Assembly (NCBI GenBank): GCA_037178975.1
Contig: JASJZH010000002.1
Location: 4,836,001 to 4,900,000 of the forward strand
From: Oscheius tipulae
Taxonomy: Eukaryota > Nematoda > Chromadorea > Rhabditida > Rhabditidae
DNA length: 64,000 nt
Direction of reading: 5' to 3'
Positions 25,382-36,510 of the stretch are shown here, piece by piece. Made by a program: the position numbers and the translations under genes. Each line of letters starts with the position of its first letter. The stretch's first letter is position 1. The notes under the pieces are model-generated. The model had not been told where the DNA came from. It made no database searches and was given only the letters and a program-made list of their open reading frames with translations.

Positions 25382-27151
25382 AGCTGAAACTGATGAAATG
25401 ATGTGGAAGGCGGAGAGAATGAGAAACAGGTGGTCGTGTCAACACGTAAGAAGAGGATACTGTACATCACAAAAAGGAAGCAAAACAAGTCCCCAGAACG
25501 TCTGCAGAGTTTATAAAGTCTGGGAACTTTAAGAACCTAACGAGACTGTCTAGACGCCTGAAGAAGCCTGGTCTAAAGATCAGGACTCTCGGTGCAGCTG
25601 GGACTTTCTACCGAAGGAAAAGGATCAGAGTAGACGACTAGACATAGGACAGACAAAAACTGACAAGAAGTGGCAAAGACAATAAGGTTGGACAGGTGAG
25701 AAACAAGATGAAAAACAAGGAGCAGTGACTTATTACTGACAGTTACTTTGACCCTAAATCAAAGAAAGGCAGATTGTACAAGTGATTGATTGAGTGGTCG
25801 GAAAGAGGATGTGCCAATCAGTTCTTAGAAACTGTGACTGATCCTCAGTTCAAAATGTGGTTACCGATGCAGGTTCATGGACAAGATTGAAGGTAGGAGG
25901 TGGAGAAGAAAAACGAACAAACAGGTCAATTGACGCATGTTCACATGGCCCAGGTAATGCCAGAAGAGGTGCATCTTGGCGCGACAAATGTCACAAAGAG
26001 ACAAAGGACATGGGAGAACTTGCGCAGAAGAAACTGACTCGGTCCGTTCAGCCGCAACATCTGCGGAGAGGGAGCAGGTGGTGAGCGCGCAAGAAAGAGA
26101 GATTGATAAAGAGAATTTCGAAAGAGTTTTCAATATGGAAGAAGATTCATTGACTGGATGAGAGAGACTCTGGGTCGAAATGAACACGATTTTTCGGGAT
26201 TGCCAGGGGACGTCACAGAGTGTGATAGAGCTGCCCTGATTGAGACCTACGCTTTTTCGTCGACTTTCCGAAGAGTTTTGTCTTGTCTCTGCTGTCTCTG
26301 CTGTATCACATTTTTTAGCTTTTTTAATCTCAATTTACAGCTTTCTACAGAAACTAGATAATTACTGTAGTCAATACAAACTTTTGCACTTAATTAAAGT
26401 GCTTTGCAACAAAACTCTTTTACAAACAGTAATTTTGAAAATAAAAATTGAGCCTAATTACGAAGGATGTACAGAACTTGGGACTACAAGGAAAGGCATT
26501 GTAAAAGTAGCCATATTTTTTAGCCTAGCAGATCGATGCTCAGCTAATGATTTTCTCGAATAGCTTGAAAGTGATCGAAAAGTTGTACAGCGGCTCAAAA
26601 AAGTCAGCCAAACAAGTCCAATACTTGTTGACAGTTTTCGACGAAAACAGTGGGGTAAGAGCCAAAGCTTGAACCCGGCCCCATCCAAATATTCTCAGTT
26701 CCCTCAAAAGAAAAAGCCCTCGAATAACAATCTCGAGCATCAATGAACTTAGTTTTGTACTTGTTTTCCCCGTATCAAAAACCGCCTTTTAAAATCTACA
26801 TCACTGATCGCCTGCCCTTTGTCGTCATAGCACAACAACTGTATAAATGCTCTTATTATGATGCAGCAGGTATGTACAGGAATGAATGAGGTCAAAATCA
26901 CACGAATAAGGCATGAAATGTTGGCGAAGACGGTGAATAATTGGGGTGATGAGGCACTGGATTGTGATGAACCGTACTGTGAGGCGCGTGGGAAGTCGAC
27001 CGGCGTGTTAGTGGACTAGCAGTCTGAAATTTGGGTTATCATTCCTTGTGAGAGTGCTCTAAACAATAAGGGGTACATTAAGGGTGGAGAGGGGAGGAAA
27101 TCGAAGGTTAGACTCGTACCTAGGAGGAAGATAAACCAAATGCAAACCATT

Positions 27152-27191
27152 CATTGTGCACAACAGCCATTGTGCACAACAGCCATTGTGC
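27152..27191. repeat. 16-base tandem repeat with palindromic core
   Basis: CATTGTGCACAACAGC occurs twice head to tail (27152-27167, 27168-27183) and then begins a third time (CATTGTGC to 27191). Each unit contains the palindrome TTGTGCACAA. The palindromic core could bind a dimeric factor, but this is inference. Confidence 0.85.
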
Positions 27192-27809
27192 CTGGTCATT
27201 TGAGCTCATTTGGGCGCTCCCGGGAACAATCTAAAAAGTCTTTTTCTAACTAAATACAGTGATCAAGAGAGTGAACAAAAGACAGACACGGGGAGTAGTT
27301 TCCATAGAGAGATAGTAGGCAGAGAGTCCACAACAAAGATTAGTTCCCACGACCACAAAACGCACGAAAAACTGTGAGTGAACACAAGACTACGTGTGAC
27401 TACTACTGCAGTCATTAGCATCGTGTGATTGTATTTTAGCAACAACTCAAATGCCATGAAATTAAGGTGATAGTTTAAACGTTCTCTCAGATCGTATGAA
27501 CTTTCAGTAGTTTAGGCATGGGTCAAAATTTTAACTTTTAACTCTCCTGTCTTTCCAAGAATCCTACCGGTGTTTTGGGGTTCAAAGGATCAGTTAATTT
27601 CCACACCTAGCATTGCGAAGCAGAGTGTGCAAAGCCCCTTTTGATATTAATTTGAAGCAGGGATGGGACAGACAAAGGACATAGGAAAAGCTACAGGAAA
27701 AGCTACACTACTACAGGGTTACAGTTTACACCACAGCACCATCACCGGCCCCGAACCTTGTGTAGATCCCCTCTTGAACAGGGAAAAGGATTTAGGCCAC
27801 GTACCACAA

Positions 27810-27829
27810 GAGAAAGAGAGAGAGAGAGA
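27810..27829 (+). repeat. (GA)n tract
   Basis: A run of about ten GA dinucleotides in the gene-poor region. Similar runs lie near 9912, 28542 (as CT), 30510, 54389, 54630 (as CT) and 55495 (as CT). Confidence 0.85.
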
Positions 27830-28235
27830 ACAACTGAGACTCATGCTCCAGAGATGAAGTGCTCTTGAGTGTGTGGGTGAGACTAGTAGTTGAACCTCTC
27901 GTACGGATTGGAAAACATGCTGAAAAGGGGTAGGATTTGTAGCGTTCGAGGGAGAGAGAAGACGTTGAGAAGTGAAAGGACGACGATCCGAGGCAAAGCT
28001 AGTTAGGAAGCGGTTAGGAGCACAGCACACTAGGCAAGAGTCGAAAGAGTACAGAACATGCTTAGAAGTTAGTCAAAAGTTAGAGGAGACCCTCGACGTT
28101 TTACCTTATAACCATGCCTTGGCTTACACTCACCCTTACACACTTTAGTTAGCAAACGCGGGAGGCCCATAGACATGCAAACTCTCCAGATTGCTTTCCT
28201 TTAAGGTCTGATTGTGAGAAGAGCCTGGGAAGAGT

Positions 28236-28963
28236 CTAAAGTGCTCGGATTATAGGGATCCGGATTAGATAGAGAGAACATTTATAGAAAACCAAGGTGT
28301 TAGGAAAAGAAAGAGAGAGGCTAACGTGTGAAAGCTCGTGCAGAGAAGTCGACATGCAAAACAAAAAAGAAAATCGGAATCGTAAAACCCACAGGTCGAT
28401 AATGTAATCCTGAAAATCGGAGCTGAGTTCCGCCTTGCTGTTCAGCGATTCCGTCAGTTTTTGGTTTTTCTTCTCACGCTGGCAGCGCTGTCGCCGAGGA
28501 TCTGAAACCAATCTTTCGTCTTTCTATCTGTCAGATCCATCGAATATCTCTCTCTCTCTCTCACAAAGGATTCTCACGACTTTCGAACTAACCTTTGTCC
28601 AAGGGACTCGTCGGCAGGTATCTGATCAATGGACTGTTTACAAAGTCTGTCAGATCTCCGTCAGCCGTGCTCGGAAGCAATCTGGAAGTTGGAATTACAA
28701 AATGACAAAACAAGGTCTTACTCTACTCTAAGACTGGTGAGGAACTCGTGTAGCTCCCACTTCCAGTAGAAGTCGATATCTGTCGTTTTTTCAGGCTGAC
28801 AGGTGTCATCTAAAGATAACGTGTATTGAAAAGAGGCTCTGAACATACTAAGAAACTTTTCGAATGCTTTGCACGAGGCAGATGATCGGTGGCTTTCGAT
28901 GACCCCGAAGGCGCTACGTGTGCATAAGACTGTTAGAAGTAAGGCGAGGAAGACTATCCCCAT
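28236..28963 (-). CDS. secreted protein of unknown family
   Basis: Not recognised. The start MGIVFLALLLTVLCTRSAFG (start codon 28961-28963) is a good signal peptide; an in-frame upstream Met is also possible. A 39-base intron joins SCKAFEKFLS to DDTCQPEKTTDIDFYWKWEL, continuing HEFLTSLR. A second intron leads to ELLPSTADGDLTDFVNSPLI and RYLPTSPLDK. A third intron (about 90 bases, with a GA run) leads to DPRRQRCQREKKNQKLTES and SSDFQDYIIDLW. Three cysteines and a dibasic-rich segment suggest a small secreted factor or prohormone-like protein, but there is no family match I can name. The 3' end is uncertain: the open frame runs on through low-complexity sequence to 28236. Confidence 0.45.
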
Positions 28964-29019
28964 AACTACCTCCAACGCATGTAATCTGAAAATGTCTTGT
29001 TGTTTTCGAGGAGTCTGTA

Positions 29020-30890
29020 AATATTTTCGGCTTAGCAAGGTCAGGCGGAAGTTTTTGGGAAAGGCTAAGAGTGCAAAGTATAGGATGTCAGGGGGCTAAT
29101 TGAGATCTATTGATGCTCGAATTTCAGGACATCGTCCGAACTCGAATAAGATTAAGTCGTCAACGATACCTTTGGTAGTGGTACTCTGTCTCCAGCTCAA
29201 AGCTGTTGCAGATTGTGTGAGTCTTCGGTTTCCGGCTAATCGTCATAAACTCTTCCCCGAAATACTGGGCTATAATTCGAGAAGTGGTCTTTCACCATAT
29301 CCGTCATCGCCTGACTCTTTGCCATCTCGTAATATCTCTATGAATAAGCTCTAGTTCCGCATACTTTTGAAAGCGGCCCGTGGTTTTTGATCCGAACATG
29401 TTTTCGCCAGAAAGGGAAATGAGGTGAATCAGACGAGGGAACGTGAACAAAACAAGTTGGCGGGAGGAGAGGTTGAAATCTAATTTGGATTCCGTATATA
29501 AACAGCGAATGATAAGACTTGCTCTTTTCCTCCCTATCATATTTATCTCCGAATTCAATACTAACGTAAATGGGGAGACCTATTCAAAAGAGGACTCGAG
29601 GATTTGTCCTATTGAGGGCAAATAAACAAGTAGTATTCGGAACAAAAAGTATTCGGGATGAAATTGTTCCGAGCCCCTGGGAGAGAGGTGAAATGTGATC
29701 AGTCCGAGAGGCGGCGCGTCATCTTGTTTGTCACGATAATTTTCTCATAAATGGCAAATGGAACGAGTAATTTGGCTCCAAACTGGCTAGTTTCTTCTTT
29801 GAGTCGGATTGCTCTTCCGACAAAGTCAACTATCAGGATCTAAGCCTTTTGTTCTTACGAGTGGCGAGTGTTCCAACAGAAAAGAGTCTGGAGAGTAAAT
29901 ATTAAACATGAAGTAAGATAATAATTTAGCTGACTACGTCTTGCTGAACCCATCTTGCCGTCAGTTGCTGTCAGAGGCCTTTAAGATCCGTACAGTCGTT
30001 TGTGACGCCCCTTCCAAGGTTCGAGATGGTCTCTTACTCTCGATGGCTCTTCGTCTACTGTCCTGATTTTTGTCCAATAGGACATTGTCCGATATCTAAT
30101 AAAGCAGGTTCATAAGAAGACCAACGAGAGATTACTAACTCTCGCGTTCTTAGCTACTGAAAAGTACCTCAATGTTGGCGTTTGAATTGTTCCTCCTTGT
30201 TATTAATGACCAGGTATTTGAAACTTAGACATTGTTTAAACAGATTTTAAAAAAAGAGAAACATTTGCCATAAACCACAAGGGGTTCAAATTGACTACAT
30301 TAAAGGACTGTGTGTGGTCGACAATAACAGCCCGCGTGGGTCCTAAAATACGTGTCAAACATCGCGTCTCTTTAGTAACGTAACTACAGGCGAAAATTAC
30401 TCTCACGATCAGTATTAAAACTAAAGAGAGAACAAAAAGGGGAAGAAAAAAATATGCTCGCGGAGGCGGGACGAGGGACGAAAACAAGGGACTTGAATCA
30501 ATGTCAGCTGAGAGAGAGAGAGAGAGAGCCTCTGCGTCTCTACCCCCTGCTCTCTGCGTCCCCCAGAGAGATTTCAAACCTCTGCCACACACCACAATTG
30601 GGGTCCGAAACCCCCAATAATACTGACTCTTCTTCTTTTCAACCTGGTTCTCTGTTTTTTTTTTTTGGGATTTTTTCAATTCTTTCGAAACCGAACGAGT
30701 GAGATACAGTTGCTTATCCTGTTTGGGGCGCGTCGCATTTTACCTGCTTTTCGGAGGGTAAAGCAAGCTTTTTTTCTTCATTCTTACGGATTATCGTAAT
30801 ACCTACTCCAATACATATCATTTTCACATTCTTTCTCTATTTGGATCAAACCAAGAACACTTCCAGACAAATATTGGGACCAATTGAGCC
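29020..30890. other. upstream region of Dishevelled, gene content unresolved
   Basis: About 1.9 kb. A + strand ORF at 29509-29625 encodes a 38-residue peptide with a signal-like start (MIRLALFLPIIFISEF) just after a TATATAAA at 29493. A hydrophobic stretch also lies near 29165-29215 on the + strand. Neither is connected convincingly to other exons. A (GA)n tract is at 30510-30528. The last 200 bases are pyrimidine-rich and probably contain the Dishevelled promoter and 5' UTR. Confidence 0.35.
29509..29625 (+). CDS. possible 38-residue secreted peptide
   Basis: The ORF starts MIRLALFLPIIFISEFNTNV, a plausible signal peptide, followed by NGETYSKEDSRICPIEGK and a stop. A TATATAAA sequence lies only about 15 bases upstream of the ATG, too close to drive a transcript containing this ATG, so the TATA match may be chance. 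No splice partners were found. Low confidence. Confidence 0.2.
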   Translation: MIRLALFLPIIFISEFNTNVNGETYSKEDSRICPIEGK

Positions 30891-33638
30891 ATGTCCCAAG
30901 AGAGCATCGATGCTCCAACTACCTCAGAAACCAAGGTATTCCTTACATTCTCTTTTCCCCAAATCAATACCGATATTAATCAACGCCGACGACGGATTTC
31001 CGTCTTTATGATAAGACACTTCTGATTACAGATTTTCTACTTCTTGGACGATAATGCGGATCCGAACACACCGATTGTGATGAAGATTCCGATCTCGCCG
31101 GATGAGATCACATTCGGAGACTTCAAAGAATATTTTGCCAAGAATCAGCTCAAATGTGGACAGAAACAGTACCAGTACTTTTGCAAGGCGCTCGATCCCG
31201 ATATTCTAGAGTGAGTTGGAGCTCCGTTTTTCTAAAGAAACATTTTAGCGATGTCAAAATTGAGCTAAGCGAGTCCTCGAACAAGCTGCGAAAGAGCAAA
31301 CGCGGTATCTTCGAGATCTATCTGTCCAGTGTTGGCTATGGGACTTTGAGTCGGGCTGGAACTCTTCCCAGAAAAGGAAACCTCATCGACAAGGTGAGAC
31401 TCTCGACTGATTCCAATAACTCTCTTTAGGAAAAGAGACGTCGGTCAGCCGAGTTGGATGGACTGAACTACGACTTCGGGAAGATGCCTGCTCCCAATTC
31501 TTATGTTCCGAGTAGTCGAGGCACAGTGTTCAGTCGTCGAGCTGGAGAACATTTGGCCGACATGTACACTTCCAATTCAGAGGATCCCTACCGATTCGAT
31601 GAATCATCAAGGTCCTTTTAACCACTTGATGTCTTCAAGCAACCCATTTAGAATTTCTGGTCTCTCGTCGAGTGTCTATGAACCTTTGCCGCCTCATCGC
31701 CAAGTCCACGCACAGAAGAGGAAGCCGAGGAACCAGCGGTACCGAAAGGCCTATGTTCCAAGCACTAAGGGATCAGCAACCGAGAGCAGGTTTGCCTGAT
31801 ACATGTTTCTTATATAAACTAACACTTTCAGCATGAGTTCTGGACAAGAACTGGAGCGCATTGTCGAGGTTCTGATCAACATGGAGGGATACAAGTACCT
31901 CGGAATCAACGTGGGCTGCATCGACGGGAACATATTCATCACAGACATTTTCAAAGGTTTCGTAACTGCGAATAACATACTCAGATTGAAGTTTCAGATA
32001 CGGCTGCTCATCAAGATGGCAAGCTGGAGATTGGGGATCAGATAGTCCAAGTGAACAATCAGTCCTTCCAGCACATTTCTGACAAGGAGGCTATTGTTCT
32101 TCTGAAGAAGGCAGCTGCTACTATGAGGTTTGAAGATATCCGTGAAAGTACACACATAGAGATTTCAGGACAATTCGAATATTCGTTGCCAAGCCACCGA
32201 GGTCTGGAAACTTCGACGACTTACTGACAAACATTGCCTCGGAAGAGACTCTTCCACTCGACATTTCACTCTGGGTCCAGTCGGCAGCGTAAGTTTCTTT
32301 CTCTCATTTTTTGACAAATACCTCGAATGACACTGAAAGATGAGGTTTCAGCCAATGTTCGGCTCGAGACCAGCACCGTAGACAGGTGGGAATAGATGAG
32401 ACCCAACAGTCGACTGTCACTTTTACCGAAGGAACAATGCATCAGGGAGAGAGTGACGATGAAGAAGAAAGACAACTGTACGACCAGAGGAGGAACGGAA
32501 TACCTCGCCACATTCTGGAAGAGCAAGAACGGAGACGTGAGAACGAGCAAAACGGTTCGCACTATTTAGTTCAAAATATTGGTTTCAGAACATCTGACAG
32601 TGCTTCGAAGTGACATGGATCCTCTGAAGATAGTCCAGGCCATGGCTCGACCAGACTCTGGACTACCGATCAAGGATCGCAAGTGGCTCAAACTACCTGT
32701 TCCACAGGCATTCATCGGCAAGGACCTGGTCAATTGGTTGCTGGAGAATGTCGAAGATCTTCGGGACAAGAAGGCGGCTAAGAGCTACGCCTCTTTCTTA
32801 TTGGAGAAGGGACTAATCTGTCACTATGTTAGCAAACATTCCTTCACGGAAACCTGCTACTATGTCTTTGGAGGTAATTTTTAACGGGTACACATTATAA
32901 ACAAGACTTCAGAAACAATAATAGGATCGAGAGGAGCAGCTGAGAGTACCCAGAACAGCAGTGGAACCCTAAGAGCTGAGGCAACGACCGAAGTAACCTA
33001 CGTAGGATCCCCTGCTCCGGCTGGTTTGTCTTCTGCAGAATGCTCTAAAGAATACTCATTCTAGGCCTTCGCCATCTGCGCAACCCACTGCAGCCCATCC
33101 CGAACAGATATGCCGATCAAATCTGGCCAATTAGTCCCATTGCTAATAACCCGAATGACAAGAATGGACGAGCCTTTAGGCGGACAGACTGCGAGAGCAC
33201 TTTTGTGAGTTTTAGGTAGAACAACAAGGTTTTAGCCGTTGTCTACTGCTCAAATAGCGTTTTTCTCATGCAGTTCTGAGCAATAACAGTCCGAGTAAAC
33301 TGGCTAGCAGATCCAATGAAACCGTCCTTGTGGACATGATGATGAGTCAGGTTGACTTTTCTGTATAGTACTTTTTGGAAGTCGGGCTACTCTCAAAGGA
33401 AATTTTATACTACAATTCACACAAATCCTTCCAGACCAACGATTACGCCTCGATGATCGGGGTGGAGAGTGCCGTCTCCTATGCTGTCGGAGTCAATAAT
33501 GGTTACAATCGCCACATGCCACCCAATACTCCCTTGAGTGGAGGAGGATCCCTTCTGGGACAGCTGGCCCCTCCACATCCGAGTCCTTGTGAGACGGAAT
33601 TCGAGGACGACGACAAGCGTCGAATGATCAAAAACTGA
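30891..33638 (+). CDS. dsh (DVL-like): Dishevelled, Wnt signalling scaffold
   Basis: Cytoplasmic scaffold that relays Wnt signals from Frizzled. Domains in order: N-terminal DIX (KIFYFLDDNADPNTPIVMK, KCGQKQYQYFCKALDPDIL) and a basic linker (EKRRRSAELDG). Next is a PDZ domain (GYKYLGINVGCIDGNIFITD, GDQIVQVNNQSFQHISDKEA) followed by TIRIFVAKP. Then comes DEP (LKIVQAMARPDSGLPIKDRK, WLKLPVPQAFIGKDLVNWLL, HSFTETCYYVFGG) and a poorly conserved C-terminal tail ending DDDKRRMIKN. The PDZ carboxylate-binding loop is GIN rather than the usual family GIS, and the domain is shorter than in vertebrate DVL, so it looks divergent. The first intron (30939-31031) is longer than average; the others are 35-60 bases. 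It is convergent with capping protein beta, with stops 290 bases apart. Confidence 0.93.
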
Positions 33639-33927
33639 AGACTGGTTGTATTCGCTCACCCATAAACTTTGTCGTAATAGCGTTTTTATTTAAATTAAAT
33701 ATCATACAAGCATTTTTACAAGGCCACACATAAGGTCGAGACACGGATTCCTAGAAAAGGGAGGGATGGGCAATAAAGCTGGGTTATCTAAGGAAAAGTG
33801 GTCAATACACGAGACAAGATCTGAGCTATATTGGACTCAGGTGATTGGGGACGTTATGCGTGGATTGCAAACAGGGAAGGAGATGAAGAGTATCAATATA
33901 GAAAACTGTGAAAACGGGGGAGAAAAC

Positions 33928-35455
33928 TTAGGCTCCGCTGCGGCCGGAAACGCCGCTGACTCCTTTGACGATCTCCTTCACAATGTCGTCTTGTTTTTCG
34001 CGCTCAGCCGAGTTCTCGACGGAGCGGAGGTCGCCGATTACCTGAGAACATTTGCTTATTTGGCAACAGTCAAGTTTTCAAATATCTGCAATTACAATTT
34101 GAAAGTTTTTGAAGCAAAAGTTTGAACAAAACATCGACCACTCATTGTCAAAAGCAATTTGACTCTATCGTCTGTAGACAGCTTCTGCATATTCGGTTCA
34201 AGAACTTTTCGAATGACAAATATGATACTTTGGGATTGGTATGAAGAAAACTCGAAAAGAATAGTAAACGAACCTTTTTGGTCTTCCCGAAATAGATCTC
34301 GTTGATAGTATAGCGCATCTTCGACTCCAAATCCTCGATCATCTTGCCGATATTCACAAGATGCGAGTTTTGTTCACTTATGGCGGCGTCTTGTTCTACC
34401 TAAAATCAGAGCTGTAAGCTAAAAACTAAAAAAGAACATCTAACCTGTCTGGTGAGAGATCCTCCGAGGTTCATCACTCCACTGTTGGGTTTATTCGTCT
34501 GCAACCAGAGCATAAGCGTGCTGGTCAGCTTGTAGTGGGCCGTTCTACCAGCCTTCTCCTTGATCTCGATGACGTGAATCGAATCCCAGCCTCCTTGAAT
34601 CGACTTGGCCCCGTCACCGACCTTCTTGATCAGAACGACTCCGGCGAATCCGTGGTCGAGGTCCCAGAAGTAGACGGACGAGATTCCTCCCTCGAAATAC
34701 CTGATTTATGTTTACTGAAGATAGAAACAGTCAACTAACATGTCTCGGTACGATTCGAAGGCAGCATTGCAGTCAATTTCGAGTGCTCGGAGCTTTTCTG
34801 ACGGGAATTGGGCGTCCTCGTTTGGAGGATCGTAAGTGTTCGTCCAGGGCGATCTAAATAGCTAAACCATATATGGAAAATTTAGAAAACAAACCTGTAG
34901 CTATCACCATCACGGTTGTAGTCGCAAAGAAGATATTCCTTGCCGGTTTCACGATCTTTTGCTACTTTCAGAGGCTGGTCAACGGTGCCTAAAGTTCACA
35001 ACTCAGTTTTGGCTGGCGAAATGAATTAAAAACTATTTCACTCTAATCTATTTTAATTCGATTTAAAATTGTCCCCCGTTTGGAGGGAATGCGGACAGGT
35101 TGGAGTGGGAGGAAAGGGTCACGAAAGTTGGACAGAAGGAAGTAGAAATCGAGCAGTTTTGGAAGAATCGGGTTGTTACTGGCATTATACCCCAAGGGGG
35201 GAGCATTACTTGTGTTTTCGAATTTTCCTATTCACTTGACTAGATTTTCGAGAAAGAACCGTAGAAAGAAAAAAAAATAGAACTTACTGAGGAGATCGTC
35301 ACAAAGTCCCGGTACCAGATTGATCAAATCGGAAAGATTCTTCTCGCATTGCTGTGGAGGCAGCCGGCGCATCAAATCCAGGGCACAATCCAGTTGTTGC
35401 TCTCCCTAGAAGACAGAAATTCGCTTTGTTGCTAAAAAGAAAATAAACAAACCAT
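33928..35455 (-). CDS. cap-2 (CAPZB-like): F-actin capping protein subunit beta
   Basis: Beta subunit of the heterodimeric capping protein that blocks actin filament barbed ends. Exon 1 is just the ATG (35453-35455); a 45-base intron follows. Then comes [19 protein letters not shown], almost identical to the animal family start. Conserved blocks: [105 protein letters not shown] and [15 protein letters not shown]. An intron of about 230 bases leads to the last exon ([17 protein letters not shown]...GRSGA). The C-terminus is shorter than or different from the vertebrate actin-binding tentacle but similar in length to invertebrate forms. Start-codon-only first exons are known in other compact genomes. 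Confidence 0.95.
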
Positions 35456-36510
35456 TGTTAGAGAAGGCTACGACGAGTGGCGAGAAAGTGGTAGTTTAGC
35501 CTCTGAAAAAGAACTATTAGCAAACATATTACGGTGATTATCTGAGGCTGAATTATTCTTGTCAGGAAGCAAAGAGAAAGCGAGAAGAAAAAGAGCTGGA
35601 GGGGTGACACAGCGGTTGAAAAGGACAGGCTATTGATCAAGTGCAAAAGCCTTCGATGACAGCTGAATTCCGCGGCAAATCACACCCGGTTCGTCGCGAG
35701 ACCCGTGTCTGCTCAGTCCTTGCCGCCATTTGAAAAAATTTGAACAAAACTTTACGTCAAGTTCTTGACTCTCTCCGACTACTTGTACTCCTTCTTATAT
35801 TCTGTTGGAAAGTCTTTGTAACACTGGATCCGATTAATGATCTAACGAAGAACAGTTCACAGCGGAAAATCCTAAAAAAAATGCTTGCAAAACTCGCGCA
35901 ATTTAATTTAATTCATTGCATGGGTTCAAAAAGAGTTCTATGTATCTCTCACGACTTTGTCTTTATTAGATCATCCGATAAATGAATTATTATGGGACGA
36001 TTTTGAATTTACCGCCGACACTACGTTATTCTGTGCTGCTAAGTCCTCTCTCAACTGACTTTCTGTCTAAACCAACGGATAGTAAGGTCTCGTGACTAGC
36101 TGTTTGTCTGACTACTGTTTTCTATACTAGCTTCCATACAAAAAGCTATAATGAGACTCATCTCATTCAAGTAAGCCTACTCGCGATCATACTGATGGCC
36201 CAGTTTTCTAATTGACTACCGATTCTCAGACTTTCTCACCCCAGAATCTGCTGAATCTCTTCCTTACTCAGTCCAATCTCGACATTTCAGAATCGTCCTT
36301 TTCCTTTTTTGTACGCCGACGCTGCAAAGATTGGTAACAAAAACAGTAAGCGGAATTCTCGCCGTACAGAGGAAGAGGTTAGTGCACTTTCTCAGCCCTT
36401 TACAGACTACCTATCGATTTTGGGGGTGGTTTCTCATGAGCTCAGTTCAAAATGAGATTCTTATTTTACAGAGAACATCACGGGTAGCAGCAGTCAGTAG
36501 GATCAGTGAC
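35456..36510. other. divergent promoter region
   Basis: About 1.05 kb between the 5' ends of capping protein beta (minus) and GMP synthase (plus). One + strand open frame of 81 codons (35740-35985) has no family motif. It is probably promoter and 5' UTR for both genes. Confidence 0.45.

Larger units (their letters stand above)
25382..28235. other. gene-poor region
   Basis: About 2.85 kb without a convincing gene. Open frames near 25976-26161 (+, charged) and 26540-26743 (-) have no splice partners or known motifs. The stretch holds a 16-base tandem repeat near 27152, a GGAAAAGCTACA duplication near 27685 and a (GA)n tract near 27810. It may carry regulatory DNA or non-coding transcripts. Confidence 0.4.
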